Source of the DNA: Erysipelotrichia bacterium
GTDB lineage: Bacteria; Bacillota_I; Bacilli_A; Erysipelotrichales; Erysipelotrichaceae
NCBI GenBank assembly: GCA_009929095.1
Contig: SABF01000001.1
Location: forward strand, 1-31,073
Direction: 5' to 3'
Length of the DNA: 31,073 nucleotides
The notes under the pieces are model-generated. The model had not been told where the DNA came from, made no database searches, and saw only the letters and a program-made list of their open reading frames with translations. The translations under genes were made by a program, and so were the position numbers. Numbering within the stretch: the first letter of the stretch is position 1; the number at the start of each line of letters is the position of its first letter. This document shows, one piece after another, positions 1 to 8,143 of this stretch.

Positions 1-90
1 GTCGCTATTCTCTTTGCACCGTTTGGGGAGGCGTACTTAAAAACTTGATTTTCTCAAATCCCTAAGTTGCACTCCCTTTCTGCAGAGCAT

Positions 91-423
91 TTATTTATTG
101 GTATTTTCCGGCAGATAGAAGATCTGCTCGCCGTCCTTTGACAGCATGTAGTTTCCCCTGGCATAAGACTGAACATAATCAGGATCCTGAAGCTTGTCCT
201 TTTCACTGGATAGATAGGCACTTTCATCCTGAACTTCCTGATATTTAGCCTGAGAGATTGTCAGCTGCTTCTTCAGTTCAATTGTTGTATATACTTCCCG
301 TCCCACTTCCACCAGCAGGCCAATGGAGAAAGCAATCATTACAAAACAGATGAACTTCAGAAACGGAGTCATCCTCTTCTTTCCTTTTTTTCTATTTCTT
401 TTTTTACTGCTCTGTTCCGTCAT
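91..423 (-). CDS. divIC: DivIC/FtsB-family septum formation initiator
   Basis: A 110-residue bitopic membrane protein of the DivIC/FtsB family, which scaffolds the division machinery together with FtsL and DivIB/FtsQ. Seen: a very basic N-terminus (residues 6-17 are mostly Lys/Arg), one hydrophobic segment at about 19-38, then a heptad-like helical stretch at about 45-85 and a short C-terminal tail. This matches the family in size and topology. It is the last gene of a minus-strand run and starts 18 bp after the rqcP stop, with a GA-rich Shine-Dalgarno (GGAATGAGG) upstream of ATG. Position next to an S4 protein and mfd is also the Bacillus arrangement, which supports DivIC over other short coiled-coil membrane proteins. 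The family is weakly conserved in sequence, so the call rests on topology and synteny. Confidence 0.85.
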   Translation of the reverse strand: MTEQSSKKRNRKKGKKRMTPFLKFICFVMIAFSIGLLVEVGREVYTTIELKKQLTISQAKYQEVQDESAYLSSEKDKLQDPDYVQSYARGNYMLSKDGEQIFYLPENTNK

Positions 424-441
424 TTATTTGCCTCATTCCTA

Positions 442-753
442 TTACAATCTATCATTTTTAGAATCTTCATTCAAGGATGCTGTGACTCGGGTTTCGGTAC
501 TGATAGAACCTTCCGATATCACTTCATACAGATCAGCCGCGTCTTTTCGACGCTTTACATCTTCAGCAGAAAGCACTCGAATCTTCAGCTGTCTGTTTCC
601 AAACGTAATGGATACTTCATCTCCCGCCTTTACATCATGGGAAGGCTTCACAACTCTGCCGTTGATCTCAATGCGATCATTCTCTGCAAGTTCCTTGGAT
701 ATAGTACGCCGTTTCAGAATTCTTGCGACTTTCAGATACTTATCGATTCTCAT
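442..753 (-). CDS. rqcP: RqcP/YabO-like S4-domain RNA-binding protein
   Basis: A 103-residue protein with an S4 RNA-binding domain filling residues 1-60 (starts MRIDKYLKVARILKRRT, then a DRIEINGRVVKPSHDVKAGD turn). It resembles Bacillus YabO/RqcP, which binds the stalled 50S-tRNA complex and works with RqcH in C-terminal alanine tailing during ribosome quality control. The start at 753 was chosen because the S4 fold begins there, an AAAGGAG Shine-Dalgarno precedes it, and the ATG overlaps the mfd stop in an ATGA junction (translational coupling). A longer reading frame from 840 would only add non-S4 sequence out of mfd. The C-terminal 25 residues are polar and probably disordered. An Hsp15-type role is the alternative, but size and synteny favour RqcP. 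Confidence 0.85.
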   Translation of the reverse strand: MRIDKYLKVARILKRRTISKELAENDRIEINGRVVKPSHDVKAGDEVSITFGNRQLKIRVLSAEDVKRRKDAADLYEVISEGSISTETRVTASLNEDSKNDRL

Positions 754-3700
754 GTTCTTTTCGCTCCTTTTGCCTGCTCGATCATGGCGATGACAAGCGG
801 CAGACTTTCCTTCTGCTTTGGCAGTGAAGCAATAATACACTGATTGGTATAGCGAAGGGCAATGTCCTTAGACAGTCTGGAGAATACCTCAAACAGTCTG
901 ACGCCATCTGCCTGACCGGAAAACAGCGGAGAGAACGTGATCTCACAGTCCCCGTTTCTTTCCCGATAGCCCTGCACATCCGGATCATTGATCAGAATAT
1001 CCAGATGTTTCTTATCGAACACTGCCTGTACTTCCTGCGGCAGTCTGCCGTACTGATCGATAATCTCATTGCGGAATCCATTCAGCTGCTCGACGGTATC
1101 AATTGCTTCAATTTTCTGATACAGACCGATCTTATCGTAATCGTCCGGTGCAAATGCATGCGGAATATAGCTGGTTCCCTGTACCACAGCCTGTTTCTTC
1201 TCTGCCTTAACTGCGATGACTTTGCCTTTCTTCCTGTCGATTGCCTCTTCCAGCATTTCGATATACATATCGATGCCGACGGTATCTATGAATCCGGACT
1301 GATTGTCACCGAGCAGATCGCCTGCACCGCGAATTGTCAGATCGCGCATGGCAATCTTGTAGCCGGAACCGAGTCTTGCAAATTCCTTGACTGCAGCAAG
1401 ACGCTTGGATGCTGTCTCACTGAGCTGTCTTCTTGGCGGCACCATCAGATAGGCATAGGCTACACGATCACTTCTTCCGACTCTGCCCTTGATCTGATAG
1501 ATCTGAGACAGCCCGAAGTCCTGAGCATTATCAATGATGATGGTATTCACATTGGGGATGTCAATGCCATTCTCAATGATCGTAGTGCATACCAGCACAT
1601 TGAGTTCTCTGTTCGTGAACTTCATCATGACATCTTCAATGTCTTCCCGATCCATGCGTCCATGAGCCACTCCAACCTCTGCGTCCGGCAGCATATTCTG
1701 CAGACGTCTGGTAACGCTGTAGATCTGCTCAATATTGTTATAGAGATAAAACACCTGCCCGCCTCTGGCAAGTTCCTTGCTGATCGCATCCGTAATCAGT
1801 CCTTCATTCTTTTCCACAACATATGTCTGTACGGAGTATCGATTGATCGGCGGTGTTTCCAGCTGTGACAGCGATCTTATTCCAACCAGCGACATCTGCA
1901 GCGTTCTGGGAATCGGCGTTGCTGAAAGGGCAAGCACATCAATGCCATTCTTCATTTCCTTGATCTTTTCCTTGTGTTCCACACCAAAACGCTGTTCCTC
2001 ATCGATAATCAGAAGACCAAGATCCTTGAACTGCACATCTTTGGAAAGAATTCGATGGGTACCGATCAGAATATCAATTGTCCCATCCTTCACTTCTTTC
2101 AGAATCTGTGCCTGAACTGCCGGCTGCACAAATCGATCCAGTACACGAACCGTGAATGGATAGCCTTCGTATCGTCTGCGGAACGTTCTGAAATGCTGTT
2201 CAGCCAGAATCGTTGTCGGGCAAAGCATAGCTACCTGCTTGTTTTCCGCAGCTGCCTTGAATGCCGCGCGGATTGCAACTTCTGTTTTGCCAAAACCGAC
2301 ATCTCCGCAGATCAGCCGATCCATCGGTTTAGTAGATTCCATATCCTTCTTTACATCTTCTACAGCTTTTCTCTGATCCGGTGTCAGTTCATATTCAAAC
2401 CCATTTTCAAACTGCTGCTGAAGTTCACTGTCCGGCTGATAGGCATAGCCGATATGCTGTTCACGGCTGGAGTACAGTGTGACCAGACGTTCGGCAATAT
2501 CAGTAACGTTTTCTTCCAGGCGCTGACGGGTCTTTTCCCAGTCACCGCTTCCCAGCTTGTTAAGCTTCGGTACAACACCTTCGCTGGATACAAACTTGCG
2601 CACCAGACTGAACTGCTTCAGCGGCACCAGAAGTTCGGCATTGCCGCGATAGATAATTTTCAGAAAATCGCACATGGAATCCTGTATTTCCCGGGTGTCA
2701 ATTCCCATATACTGGCCGACGCCATACTGCGCATGCACCACATAGTCTCCAGGTGTCAGTTCATCGCTGCCATGAATTACTTCTGCATTTCTAAACTTGC
2801 GATCATATCTTCCGGTGTGACGATGCACGGCAAACAGTTCTGATGCTGTTACTGCAGTCAGATGCATTCCCGGAAGTTCAAATCCCTCCGCCAGCGGATT
2901 GACCGACAGGTTGAATCCATGCTGAATATCCGTGTCATTCAGCATTAGGTTATATGGGATATTCTGCTCTACGCATGCATTGATCAGACGTTCCACATCC
3001 TGATCCTGAAGGCAGAAAACTATCTTTTCATCCCGGCGATGAATGATGCTCAGCTTCTGATCGAGGGATCCTTCCGGCAGATGCAGTTCTTCAATGCCGG
3101 AGATATTGTCCGCAAACGGATCCTCTTTGATTTTCTTGGAATCGGGTGCGATTCTGGTCAGTTCATGCCACATGGAATACTTTGGCGGCAGTTTCTTCTC
3201 CTGAACCATTTCCTGTATATACGCAATCGTATCTTCGTTCAGCCGTTTCGCTCCGCTTAAAATCTCCTGATAGTCTGACCAGACAATCAGCGGATGATTC
3301 ATATAATCCCAAAGACCGCCGCACTGTTTCAGAAAGGAAGTATATGGATAAAGCTGCGGCTGTCGGATATCACTTTCCAGCAGCTGCAGGTCCGCTTCCA
3401 CATGTTCATTCATCACATCATCACGTTTTTCATTCAGCAATGCATGAACTGAAGATATGATCTCTTCAATTTCTTCTTTGGAGAACAGCACTTCCGATGC
3501 CGGTACAATCCTGACCTGCTGAATCGGCAGCACCGTCTTCTGAGTAGCTACATCAAAGAAACGGATAGAGTCAATTTCATCATCAAAGAATTCAATGCGA
3601 ATCGGCTGATCATAATTTATTGAATAGATATCTACAATTCCGCCGCGAGCCGCAAAACTCAACGGCTGATCAATGTGACTTGTCTCATAATATCCGCCAG

Positions 3701-4193
3701 CTCGCAGCCTTCTTTTGAGCTCTTCCATATTGAGTGTTTCGCCAACGGAAAGGGAAATGCATCCGTTCTGAAAAACCTCTGGGGTCGGCAGATGACGAAG
3801 GACAGCGGAAGGGCAGGTGATCACAACCTGATCCGGATTCTCCAGCAGGGATGCCAGAGTTTCCACTTTGGCAGCTGTCATCTCCGGTGAGGAAGCAATC
3901 GCCTCAACTCGCAGTGATTCATCCGCCGCAAAAAGAGCACACTGCCGTTCCGACAGAAGGGTGGAAATTCTGTCATGGAGCCGCTGTGCACTGTATAAAT
4001 TCTGCTTGATGACCAGAATCGGCCGAGGCCTCTGCAAATAGGAAGTGCTGATGACGAGTGCTTCTTCCATCAGCGAGGACAGCGGCAATGTGCCGTGTTC
4101 TGCATTGAGCATGGCAACTGCAGGATTGTCTCTCAGAGCATTGCTCAGCCAAGTCGGGATTCCGGATGACACCGAAGTCTGCCTGTTTTTCAC
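750..4193 (-). CDS. mfd: Transcription-repair coupling factor Mfd
   Basis: A full-length Mfd (1147 aa), the ATP-driven translocase that removes RNA polymerase stalled at DNA lesions and recruits UvrA. Seen in order: a UvrB-homology N-terminal region; a CarD-like RNA-polymerase-interaction domain from about residue 478 (TPGDYVVHAQYGVGQYMGI); superfamily-2 helicase motifs with Walker A GDVGFGKTE near 630, DEEQRFGV near 732 and ALSATPIPRTLQ near 750; a second RecA domain with the GRVGRSDR motif; and the C-terminal TRCF domain. The start is GTG at 4193-4191, overlapping the pth stop as GTGA, with only a weak Shine-Dalgarno, so translation is probably coupled to pth. The 3' end overlaps rqcP by four bases. 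No frameshift or missing motif was seen. Confidence 0.98.
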   Translation of the reverse strand: MKNRQTSVSSGIPTWLSNALRDNPAVAMLNAEHGTLPLSSLMEEALVISTSYLQRPRPILVIKQNLYSAQRLHDRISTLLSERQCALFAADESLRVEAIASSPEMTAAKVETLASLLENPDQVVITCPSAVLRHLPTPEVFQNGCISLSVGETLNMEELKRRLRAGGYYETSHIDQPLSFAARGGIVDIYSINYDQPIRIEFFDDEIDSIRFFDVATQKTVLPIQQVRIVPASEVLFSKEEIEEIISSVHALLNEKRDDVMNEHVEADLQLLESDIRQPQLYPYTSFLKQCGGLWDYMNHPLIVWSDYQEILSGAKRLNEDTIAYIQEMVQEKKLPPKYSMWHELTRIAPDSKKIKEDPFADNISGIEELHLPEGSLDQKLSIIHRRDEKIVFCLQDQDVERLINACVEQNIPYNLMLNDTDIQHGFNLSVNPLAEGFELPGMHLTAVTASELFAVHRHTGRYDRKFRNAEVIHGSDELTPGDYVVHAQYGVGQYMGIDTREIQDSMCDFLKIIYRGNAELLVPLKQFSLVRKFVSSEGVVPKLNKLGSGDWEKTRQRLEENVTDIAERLVTLYSSREQHIGYAYQPDSELQQQFENGFEYELTPDQRKAVEDVKKDMESTKPMDRLICGDVGFGKTEVAIRAAFKAAAENKQVAMLCPTTILAEQHFRTFRRRYEGYPFTVRVLDRFVQPAVQAQILKEVKDGTIDILIGTHRILSKDVQFKDLGLLIIDEEQRFGVEHKEKIKEMKNGIDVLALSATPIPRTLQMSLVGIRSLSQLETPPINRYSVQTYVVEKNEGLITDAISKELARGGQVFYLYNNIEQIYSVTRRLQNMLPDAEVGVAHGRMDREDIEDVMMKFTNRELNVLVCTTIIENGIDIPNVNTIIIDNAQDFGLSQIYQIKGRVGRSDRVAYAYLMVPPRRQLSETASKRLAAVKEFARLGSGYKIAMRDLTIRGAGDLLGDNQSGFIDTVGIDMYIEMLEEAIDRKKGKVIAVKAEKKQAVVQGTSYIPHAFAPDDYDKIGLYQKIEAIDTVEQLNGFRNEIIDQYGRLPQEVQAVFDKKHLDILINDPDVQGYRERNGDCEITFSPLFSGQADGVRLFEVFSRLSKDIALRYTNQCIIASLPKQKESLPLVIAMIEQAKGAKRT

Positions 4194-4768
4194 TCTGCTT
4201 CTTTCTCTGCCTTTTTGTTGTATTTGTTCATAACGGTCTGGATCGGTTCATTAACCCAGGCATACGCCGCTTCACTGGCATCTTTCAATGCCGCCTGATA
4301 TTTTTCTTTGTCTGCTGAAGAAATTGGCGAAAGCACCCAGTCCGGCACATGATCCCTGCGGCCATGGCCGACACCGATACGAATGCGGGAAATCGCTTCT
4401 GTTCCGACTGCCTGCTGGATTGAACGCATGCCTTTCTGACCGCCGCTGCTTCCGCTGGTTCGAATTCTTACACTGCCCACTTCCAGATCCATATCATCAT
4501 GAATGATCAGGATATCTTCCGGTTCAATGTGATAATAAGCGACCGCTTGGTTGACTGCCTGACCAGATTCATTCATATAGGTCAGCGGCTTCATCAGAAG
4601 TACCGGAGTATCATCAATACGCACAGATGCTGTCAGTGCATTGAACTTGCTGACTGCAATGGACACATTGCATTTTTCTGCCAGCATGTCGATTGCCAGA
4701 AAACCGCTGTTATGTCTGGTATTCTCGTATTCTTTACCGGGATTCCCCAGGCCTGCTATCAGCTTCAT
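4190..4768 (-). CDS. pth: Peptidyl-tRNA hydrolase
   Basis: A 192-residue bacterial Pth, which cleaves peptidyl-tRNA released from stalled ribosomes. Seen: the N-terminal GLGNPGKEYENTRHNSGF signature with Asn9 and catalytic His19, the MNESG loop and the HDDMDL acidic loop, all as in the family. The second signature deviates. Where E. coli Pth has GGHNG (His113, Asn114) this protein reads GGQKG, so the usual tRNA-contacting Asn is Lys. The start codon shares a base with the stop of the upstream membrane-protein gene (TAATG), with GGAG upstream; the 3' end overlaps mfd. Pairing with mfd and an S4 protein is the common Bacillota context. The function is secure; the effect of the HN-to-QK change is unknown. 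Confidence 0.97.
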   Translation of the reverse strand: MKLIAGLGNPGKEYENTRHNSGFLAIDMLAEKCNVSIAVSKFNALTASVRIDDTPVLLMKPLTYMNESGQAVNQAVAYYHIEPEDILIIHDDMDLEVGSVRIRTSGSSGGQKGMRSIQQAVGTEAISRIRIGVGHGRRDHVPDWVLSPISSADKEKYQAALKDASEAAYAWVNEPIQTVMNKYNKKAEKEAE

Positions 4769-5673
4769 TACTGATGATTCTCCATATCATTGTTCTTCTC
4801 TGATTCATTTGTGGAATCCTTGGAGTTTTCAGCTGTTTTTTCTGCTTCCACTTCCATAATTGAATCATCAATTTCTTTTTCAGCATCAGTGTATTCAGCA
4901 GATGCGGCTGTTTCTGCTTCTTCTTCCTCCGGCAGAACAACATTCAGTTCTTTTAAGAACCGCCGCCCAAGATTGGATTTGGCAAAACTTCTCAGCTCCG
5001 GTACCTGCAACCCAAATGCTTCTTTATTATCTTCGTCCAGAGCTATTCTTGCCAGCATACTGGAAACAGTGTTCTTATAGATTCCGATCAGTTCCTTAGA
5101 GTAGCTGTATTCTCCGTAATCTCCATCCATAACTTTGCGGAAGAATTCTGCTCCGTGATCATCGGTCTGCTCATAGTATTTGCGGCAGGAGCAGCTGATG
5201 TTACTGACTAGACGGGATGACATCTGATCCTCAATCGTTTCCAACTTTGCATAATGCATCGCGGCATCTTCTTTATCGCCGCGGAAATAGAGACGGTTTG
5301 GAATTGCCAGATAGAGATAGAAGAAAGAATCTTCATTCATTTCTATCTGATTGCCATTCTTTCCTTTTCCATCTCCGATAATCAGTGCAGTGAGATCAAT
5401 TGATTCAAGATCTTTTGCAAAGTCCTCGTTCCTGCCATGAAAGGCATCTGCCCAGAGACGCAGCACTCTGACCTTGTTGAGATATTCGACATTGGTCTCT
5501 GTACTCAGATACTCATCGCACTTCTCATAGAATTCCCTGCCCTCAGGATCATTGCTGAATGTATCCAGCACATTGAGCATCCTTCGATTTAATTTATTTC
5601 TCTTTGACAGTGAGATGATCTTAATAATCATATAGGCCATAATGGCCAGCGGAATAATCATTACCCAATTCAT
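4768..5673 (-). CDS. Membrane-anchored protein of unknown function with acidic tail
   Basis: I do not recognise this 301-residue protein. Seen: one N-terminal membrane segment at residues 4-22 followed by a basic stretch, so an N-out, C-in anchor is likely. Then comes a predominantly helical region (about 30-245) with Tyr/Arg/Asp-rich helices suggestive of a TPR-like fold, with no motif I can name. The last 55 residues are strongly acidic and probably disordered. The start at 5673 has a strong AAAGGAG Shine-Dalgarno. It is the first gene of the operon leading into pth and mfd and overlaps pth by one base (TAATG). The context suggests a housekeeping rather than accessory gene, but no function can be assigned. 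Confidence 0.8.
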   Translation of the reverse strand: MNWVMIIPLAIMAYMIIKIISLSKRNKLNRRMLNVLDTFSNDPEGREFYEKCDEYLSTETNVEYLNKVRVLRLWADAFHGRNEDFAKDLESIDLTALIIGDGKGKNGNQIEMNEDSFFYLYLAIPNRLYFRGDKEDAAMHYAKLETIEDQMSSRLVSNISCSCRKYYEQTDDHGAEFFRKVMDGDYGEYSYSKELIGIYKNTVSSMLARIALDEDNKEAFGLQVPELRSFAKSNLGRRFLKELNVVLPEEEEAETAASAEYTDAEKEIDDSIMEVEAEKTAENSKDSTNESEKNNDMENHQ

Positions 5674-5707
5674 TTCAATTCACTCCTTTACCTGAAACAG
5701 CAGTCTC

Positions 5708-5713
5708 ATTATA
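5708..5713 (-). promoter_or_regulatory. Candidate -10 box of the pth-mfd-divIC operon
   Basis: On the minus strand a perfect TATAAT lies 35 bp upstream of the first operon gene. No convincing -35 hexamer was found 16-18 bp further upstream, so this is a partial promoter call. It faces away from the rpmH promoter about 165 bp to the right. Confidence 0.4.
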
Positions 5714-5876
5714 ACCCGCCGGCAGTTCGTTTTGCGCGTCCAGGATTTGTTTGCCTGCGTTCTTTGTTTATGCATTTCTTTCTGCATATCCTTATTTTAA
5801 TAGATACACTTTTATATGAACTCAAAAAAGTCCTTTCATCTTGGCTTTTTCTGTATGTTCATCCGCTATTTTCTCG

Positions 5877-5905
5877 TTGACAGATGAAAACACGACGCGT
5901 ATTAT
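5877..5905 (+). promoter_or_regulatory. Sigma-A-type promoter of rpmH
   Basis: TTGACA (5877-5882), a 17-bp spacer, then TATTAT (5900-5905): a full match at -35 and one mismatch at -10. The distance to the rpmH start is about 42 bp. This is among the best promoters in the window, as expected for a ribosomal protein gene. Confidence 0.8.
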
Positions 5906-5947
5906 ATAAACGCGCTTTGTTCAACATATAAACGGGAGGTGGCATGA

Positions 5948-6082
5948 ATGAAGAGAACATACCAGCCGAGCAAAAGGAAAAACAAGTCGACCCATGGCTT
6001 TCGCACTCGCATGAGCACGGTCGGCGGACGTAAAGTCTTAGCTAGACGCAGAGCGAAGGGCAGAAAAGTACTGTCTGCCTGA
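5948..6082 (+). CDS. rpmH: Ribosomal protein bL34
   Basis: A 44-codon gene for the large-subunit protein bL34. The product starts [11 protein letters not shown], continues with the conserved HGF and RMST elements, and ends [14 protein letters not shown] plus four residues, which is diagnostic of the family. The start at 5948 was chosen over the ATG at 5944, which is out of frame. GGGAGGTGG upstream is a strong Shine-Dalgarno. It lies directly upstream of rnpA, the near-universal arrangement, and has its own promoter and a hairpin plus T-run right after the stop. Residue 25 onward reads VGGRK instead of the more usual NGRK, a minor variation. Confidence 0.98.
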   Translation: MKRTYQPSKRKNKSTHGFRTRMSTVGGRKVLARRRAKGRKVLSA

Positions 6083-6090
6083 CAAAGAAG

Positions 6091-6112
6091 CCACCGTTCG
6101 GTGGTTTTTTTT
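6091..6112 (+). terminator. Hairpin terminator between rpmH and rnpA
   Basis: CCACC/GGTGG stem closing a GTTC loop, followed by eight T residues, 9 bp after the rpmH stop. The stem is only five bp, so partial read-through into rnpA is likely; this would give more bL34 than RNase P protein mRNA. Confidence 0.75.
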
Positions 6113-6124
6113 AGGATTCTAAAT

Positions 6125-6457
6125 ATGAAGAAGATAAACAGAGTCAGAAAATCTCAAGAGTTTCAGGATGTAATCCACAAAGGAAAGAAACAGGCAAACG
6201 CCAGTTTCGTCTTTTATCGCGTGAAGAAGAAAGAGGCCCAGGCAAGAATTGGAATCTCTCTTTCCAAGAAAATTGGACATGCTGTAGATCGCAATAAGTA
6301 CAAGCGTCAGGTCAGAATGATGTGTCAGGATCTGATCGATTTTGATTCTTATGCATATGACGTGATTTTGATTATCCGATTTGGATATCGTGAGCTATCC
6401 TATGAGGATAATAAAAATAACTTGGAAAAACTGCTTACTGATACTACAATAGGGTAG
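6125..6457 (+). CDS. rnpA: Ribonuclease P protein component
   Basis: A 110-residue basic protein that assists the RNase P RNA in removing tRNA 5' leaders. Seen: N-terminal MKKINRVRKSQEFQDVI, the RIGISLSKKIGHAVDRNKYKRQVR signature region at about 45-70 (RNR-type motif RNKYKR) and a conserved C-terminal helix. The ATG at 6125 was chosen: a GTG frame opens at 6101 but lies inside the rpmH terminator, while AGGA precedes 6125 at a normal distance. It follows rpmH and is 31 bp before yidC, the standard order. There is no separate promoter that I can see, so it probably depends on read-through from rpmH. Confidence 0.96.
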   Translation: MKKINRVRKSQEFQDVIHKGKKQANASFVFYRVKKKEAQARIGISLSKKIGHAVDRNKYKRQVRMMCQDLIDFDSYAYDVILIIRFGYRELSYEDNKNNLEKLLTDTTIG

Positions 6458-6488
6458 CGTATTTTTGACTGTAAAGGAGATTTATCGA

Positions 6489-7397
6489 ATGAAAATCAGT
6501 GCATCGACAAAAAAGATCCTAGCACTGTCAGCTGTTGTTGTGATTGCCGCGGTTGTCCTGTCTGGATGCAGCGCACCGCAGGTCACAAATGCTGACGGAA
6601 CAAAATCTGTAAAATTGATTGAAATGACTACGACATTCAAGGAGACCATGTCCAGTGAAAACTGGTTCAATGCAATCTTTGTATGGCCGCTTGCTCAGGT
6701 ACTGAATTACCTTCAGCCGCACATCGGCGTTGTAGGTGCCATTGCACTGCTGACGATTGTTGTCAACCTGATTCTGATGTTTGCGACCCTGAAAAGCACG
6801 ATTGCATCTCAGCAGATGCAGCTGCTTCAGCCTGAACTTGACCGTATTACCCGTAAGTATGAGGGACGTACGGATGATGCTTCCAAGATGAAGCAGGCCA
6901 ATGAAATGCAGGCACTCTACAAGAAGTACAACGTAAATCCCTTCAGTATGATTCTCGTAACATTCCTGCAGTTTCCAATCATCATTGCCATGTATAACGC
7001 AGTTCAGAGAGCTTCTGCCATTAAATATGCCAGCTTCCTTGGTCTGTCCCTTGAGACAACACCGTGGGCAGGTATTACCAGCGGCCAGTATCTGTATATT
7101 CTGATCTTTGTTCTCATGGGTGTATCTCAGTTCTTCTCCATGATGACTCCGCAGATCCTTGCCAAGAAGAAAGCTAAGGAAGAAGCAGAGAAACATCATC
7201 GTAAGCCGGAAGAAAGCAAATCTGCAGGTCAGTCCAAGATGATGCAGTACTACATGATGGCAATGATTCTTGTATTCGGTTTGATGTGGCCCACAGCAAT
7301 GTCCATCTACTGGACCATCTATTCTCTTGTAACGATTGCCAAAACCCTTCTGGTACAGAAGATTATTGATAAGAAAAAGGAGGGTGAAACTGCATGA
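6489..7397 (+). CDS. yidC: Membrane protein insertase YidC/OxaA (lipoprotein form)
   Basis: A 302-residue YidC2/SpoIIIJ-type insertase that helps membrane proteins fold, alone or with SecYEG. Seen: a signal sequence ending in the lipobox LSGC with Cys27 as the lipidated residue; a first core segment at about 70-105; the long cytoplasmic loop with IASQQMQLLQPEL; then further membrane segments including FPIIIAMYNAVQRA and WPTAMSIYWTIYSL near the C-terminus. A charged tail rich in Lys/Glu lies between the last segments. The ATG at 6489 was chosen because AAAGGAGA lies upstream and it places the signal peptide at the N-terminus; a TTG at 6465 is in frame but unlikely. The stop overlaps the jag start (ATGA). 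Confidence 0.96.
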   Translation: MKISASTKKILALSAVVVIAAVVLSGCSAPQVTNADGTKSVKLIEMTTTFKETMSSENWFNAIFVWPLAQVLNYLQPHIGVVGAIALLTIVVNLILMFATLKSTIASQQMQLLQPELDRITRKYEGRTDDASKMKQANEMQALYKKYNVNPFSMILVTFLQFPIIIAMYNAVQRASAIKYASFLGLSLETTPWAGITSGQYLYILIFVLMGVSQFFSMMTPQILAKKKAKEEAEKHHRKPEESKSAGQSKMMQYYMMAMILVFGLMWPTAMSIYWTIYSLVTIAKTLLVQKIIDKKKEGETA

Positions 7398-8038
7398 ACA
7401 GCTACTCTGGTAAAACACTGGAAGAAGCGCTCGCTGCAGCGGCTGCAGAAAAAAACTGCAAGCCGGAAGATCTGACATACTTTGTAAAAGAAGAAACAGA
7501 AGAAGGCGCAACTGTGGATGCTTACTGCGAGGATGATGTCAAGGAATTCCTCTTCAACTATATCGGTACTTTCTTCACAGATATTGATCAGGATATTGAA
7601 GTCGGCATCGAAGAAAAGGACGAAAGCTATACAGTTCGTCTGAATGCTGAAAACAATGCTCTTCTGATCGGCCGCATGGGAAGAACTCTTGCTGCACTCA
7701 ACACCGTTATCCGCGGTGCAGTGAACAATGAATTCCACAAGCATCTGGATGTGCTGATTGACGTCAATGACTATAAGGAAGATCGCTATCGCATTGTCCG
7801 TTCCATTGCCCGTCGTACTGCAAAAGAAGTGCTCAATACTCATGTTGATGCAGCCCTTGATCCGATGCCCAATGATGAGCGTAAGGCAATTCACAGAATA
7901 CTGAATACCTGGGATCATATTATTACAGAATCTGCCGGTGAAGGACGCGATCGTCACATTGTCATCAAGTATGCAGAAAACAAAGATGACAGCAATGATG
8001 ATTCAAAAACAGAAGAGACTTCTGAAGCTGCCAGCTGA
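7394..8038 (+). CDS. jag: Jag/KhpB (EloR) RNA-binding protein
   Basis: A 214-residue cytoplasmic RNA-binding protein of the Jag/KhpB/EloR family, which affects cell elongation and binds many small RNAs with KhpA in streptococci. Seen: an N-terminal Jag_N domain (residues 1-50, GKTLEEALAAAAAEKNC), a KH domain with the loop IGRMGRT at about 96-102, and an R3H domain with the Arg-x3-His core (ERKAIH) near 162. The acidic tail after residue 195 is probably disordered. The start overlaps the yidC stop by four bases, with AAGGAGGG upstream. In most Bacillota mnmE, mnmG and rsmG follow jag; here a strong terminator follows instead. Confidence 0.94.
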   Translation: MNSYSGKTLEEALAAAAAEKNCKPEDLTYFVKEETEEGATVDAYCEDDVKEFLFNYIGTFFTDIDQDIEVGIEEKDESYTVRLNAENNALLIGRMGRTLAALNTVIRGAVNNEFHKHLDVLIDVNDYKEDRYRIVRSIARRTAKEVLNTHVDAALDPMPNDERKAIHRILNTWDHIITESAGEGRDRHIVIKYAENKDDSNDDSKTEETSEAAS

Positions 8039-8110
8039 ATAATATAAACAGGAAAAAGGCCCTGCTTGAACGCTCCGGTCTAATAAGGATGATTTCAGTT
8101 TATAAGGTTT

Positions 8111-8143
8111 GCCGTAGGATTTTGAAGTCCTACGGCTTTTTTT
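8111..8143 (+). terminator. Rho-independent terminator after jag
   Basis: Nine-bp perfect stem GCCGTAGGA/TCCTACGGC around an 8-nt loop, followed by seven T residues. It ends the rpmH-rnpA-yidC-jag transcript, 72 bp after the jag stop. Confidence 0.9.

Noticed and set aside
1..90. Possible start of tilS or another gene downstream of divIC on the minus strand
   Set aside because: All three minus-strand frames contain stops or lack a start codon in these 90 bases, and no family motif is visible.
1005..2843. Long plus-strand frames of 287-289 codons opposite mfd
   Set aside because: Antisense shadows of the mfd coding frame; Cys/His-rich products without motifs.
6528..7511. 327-codon minus-strand frame opposite yidC
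   Set aside because: Complement of the yidC reading frame with no start signal and no recognisable domain.
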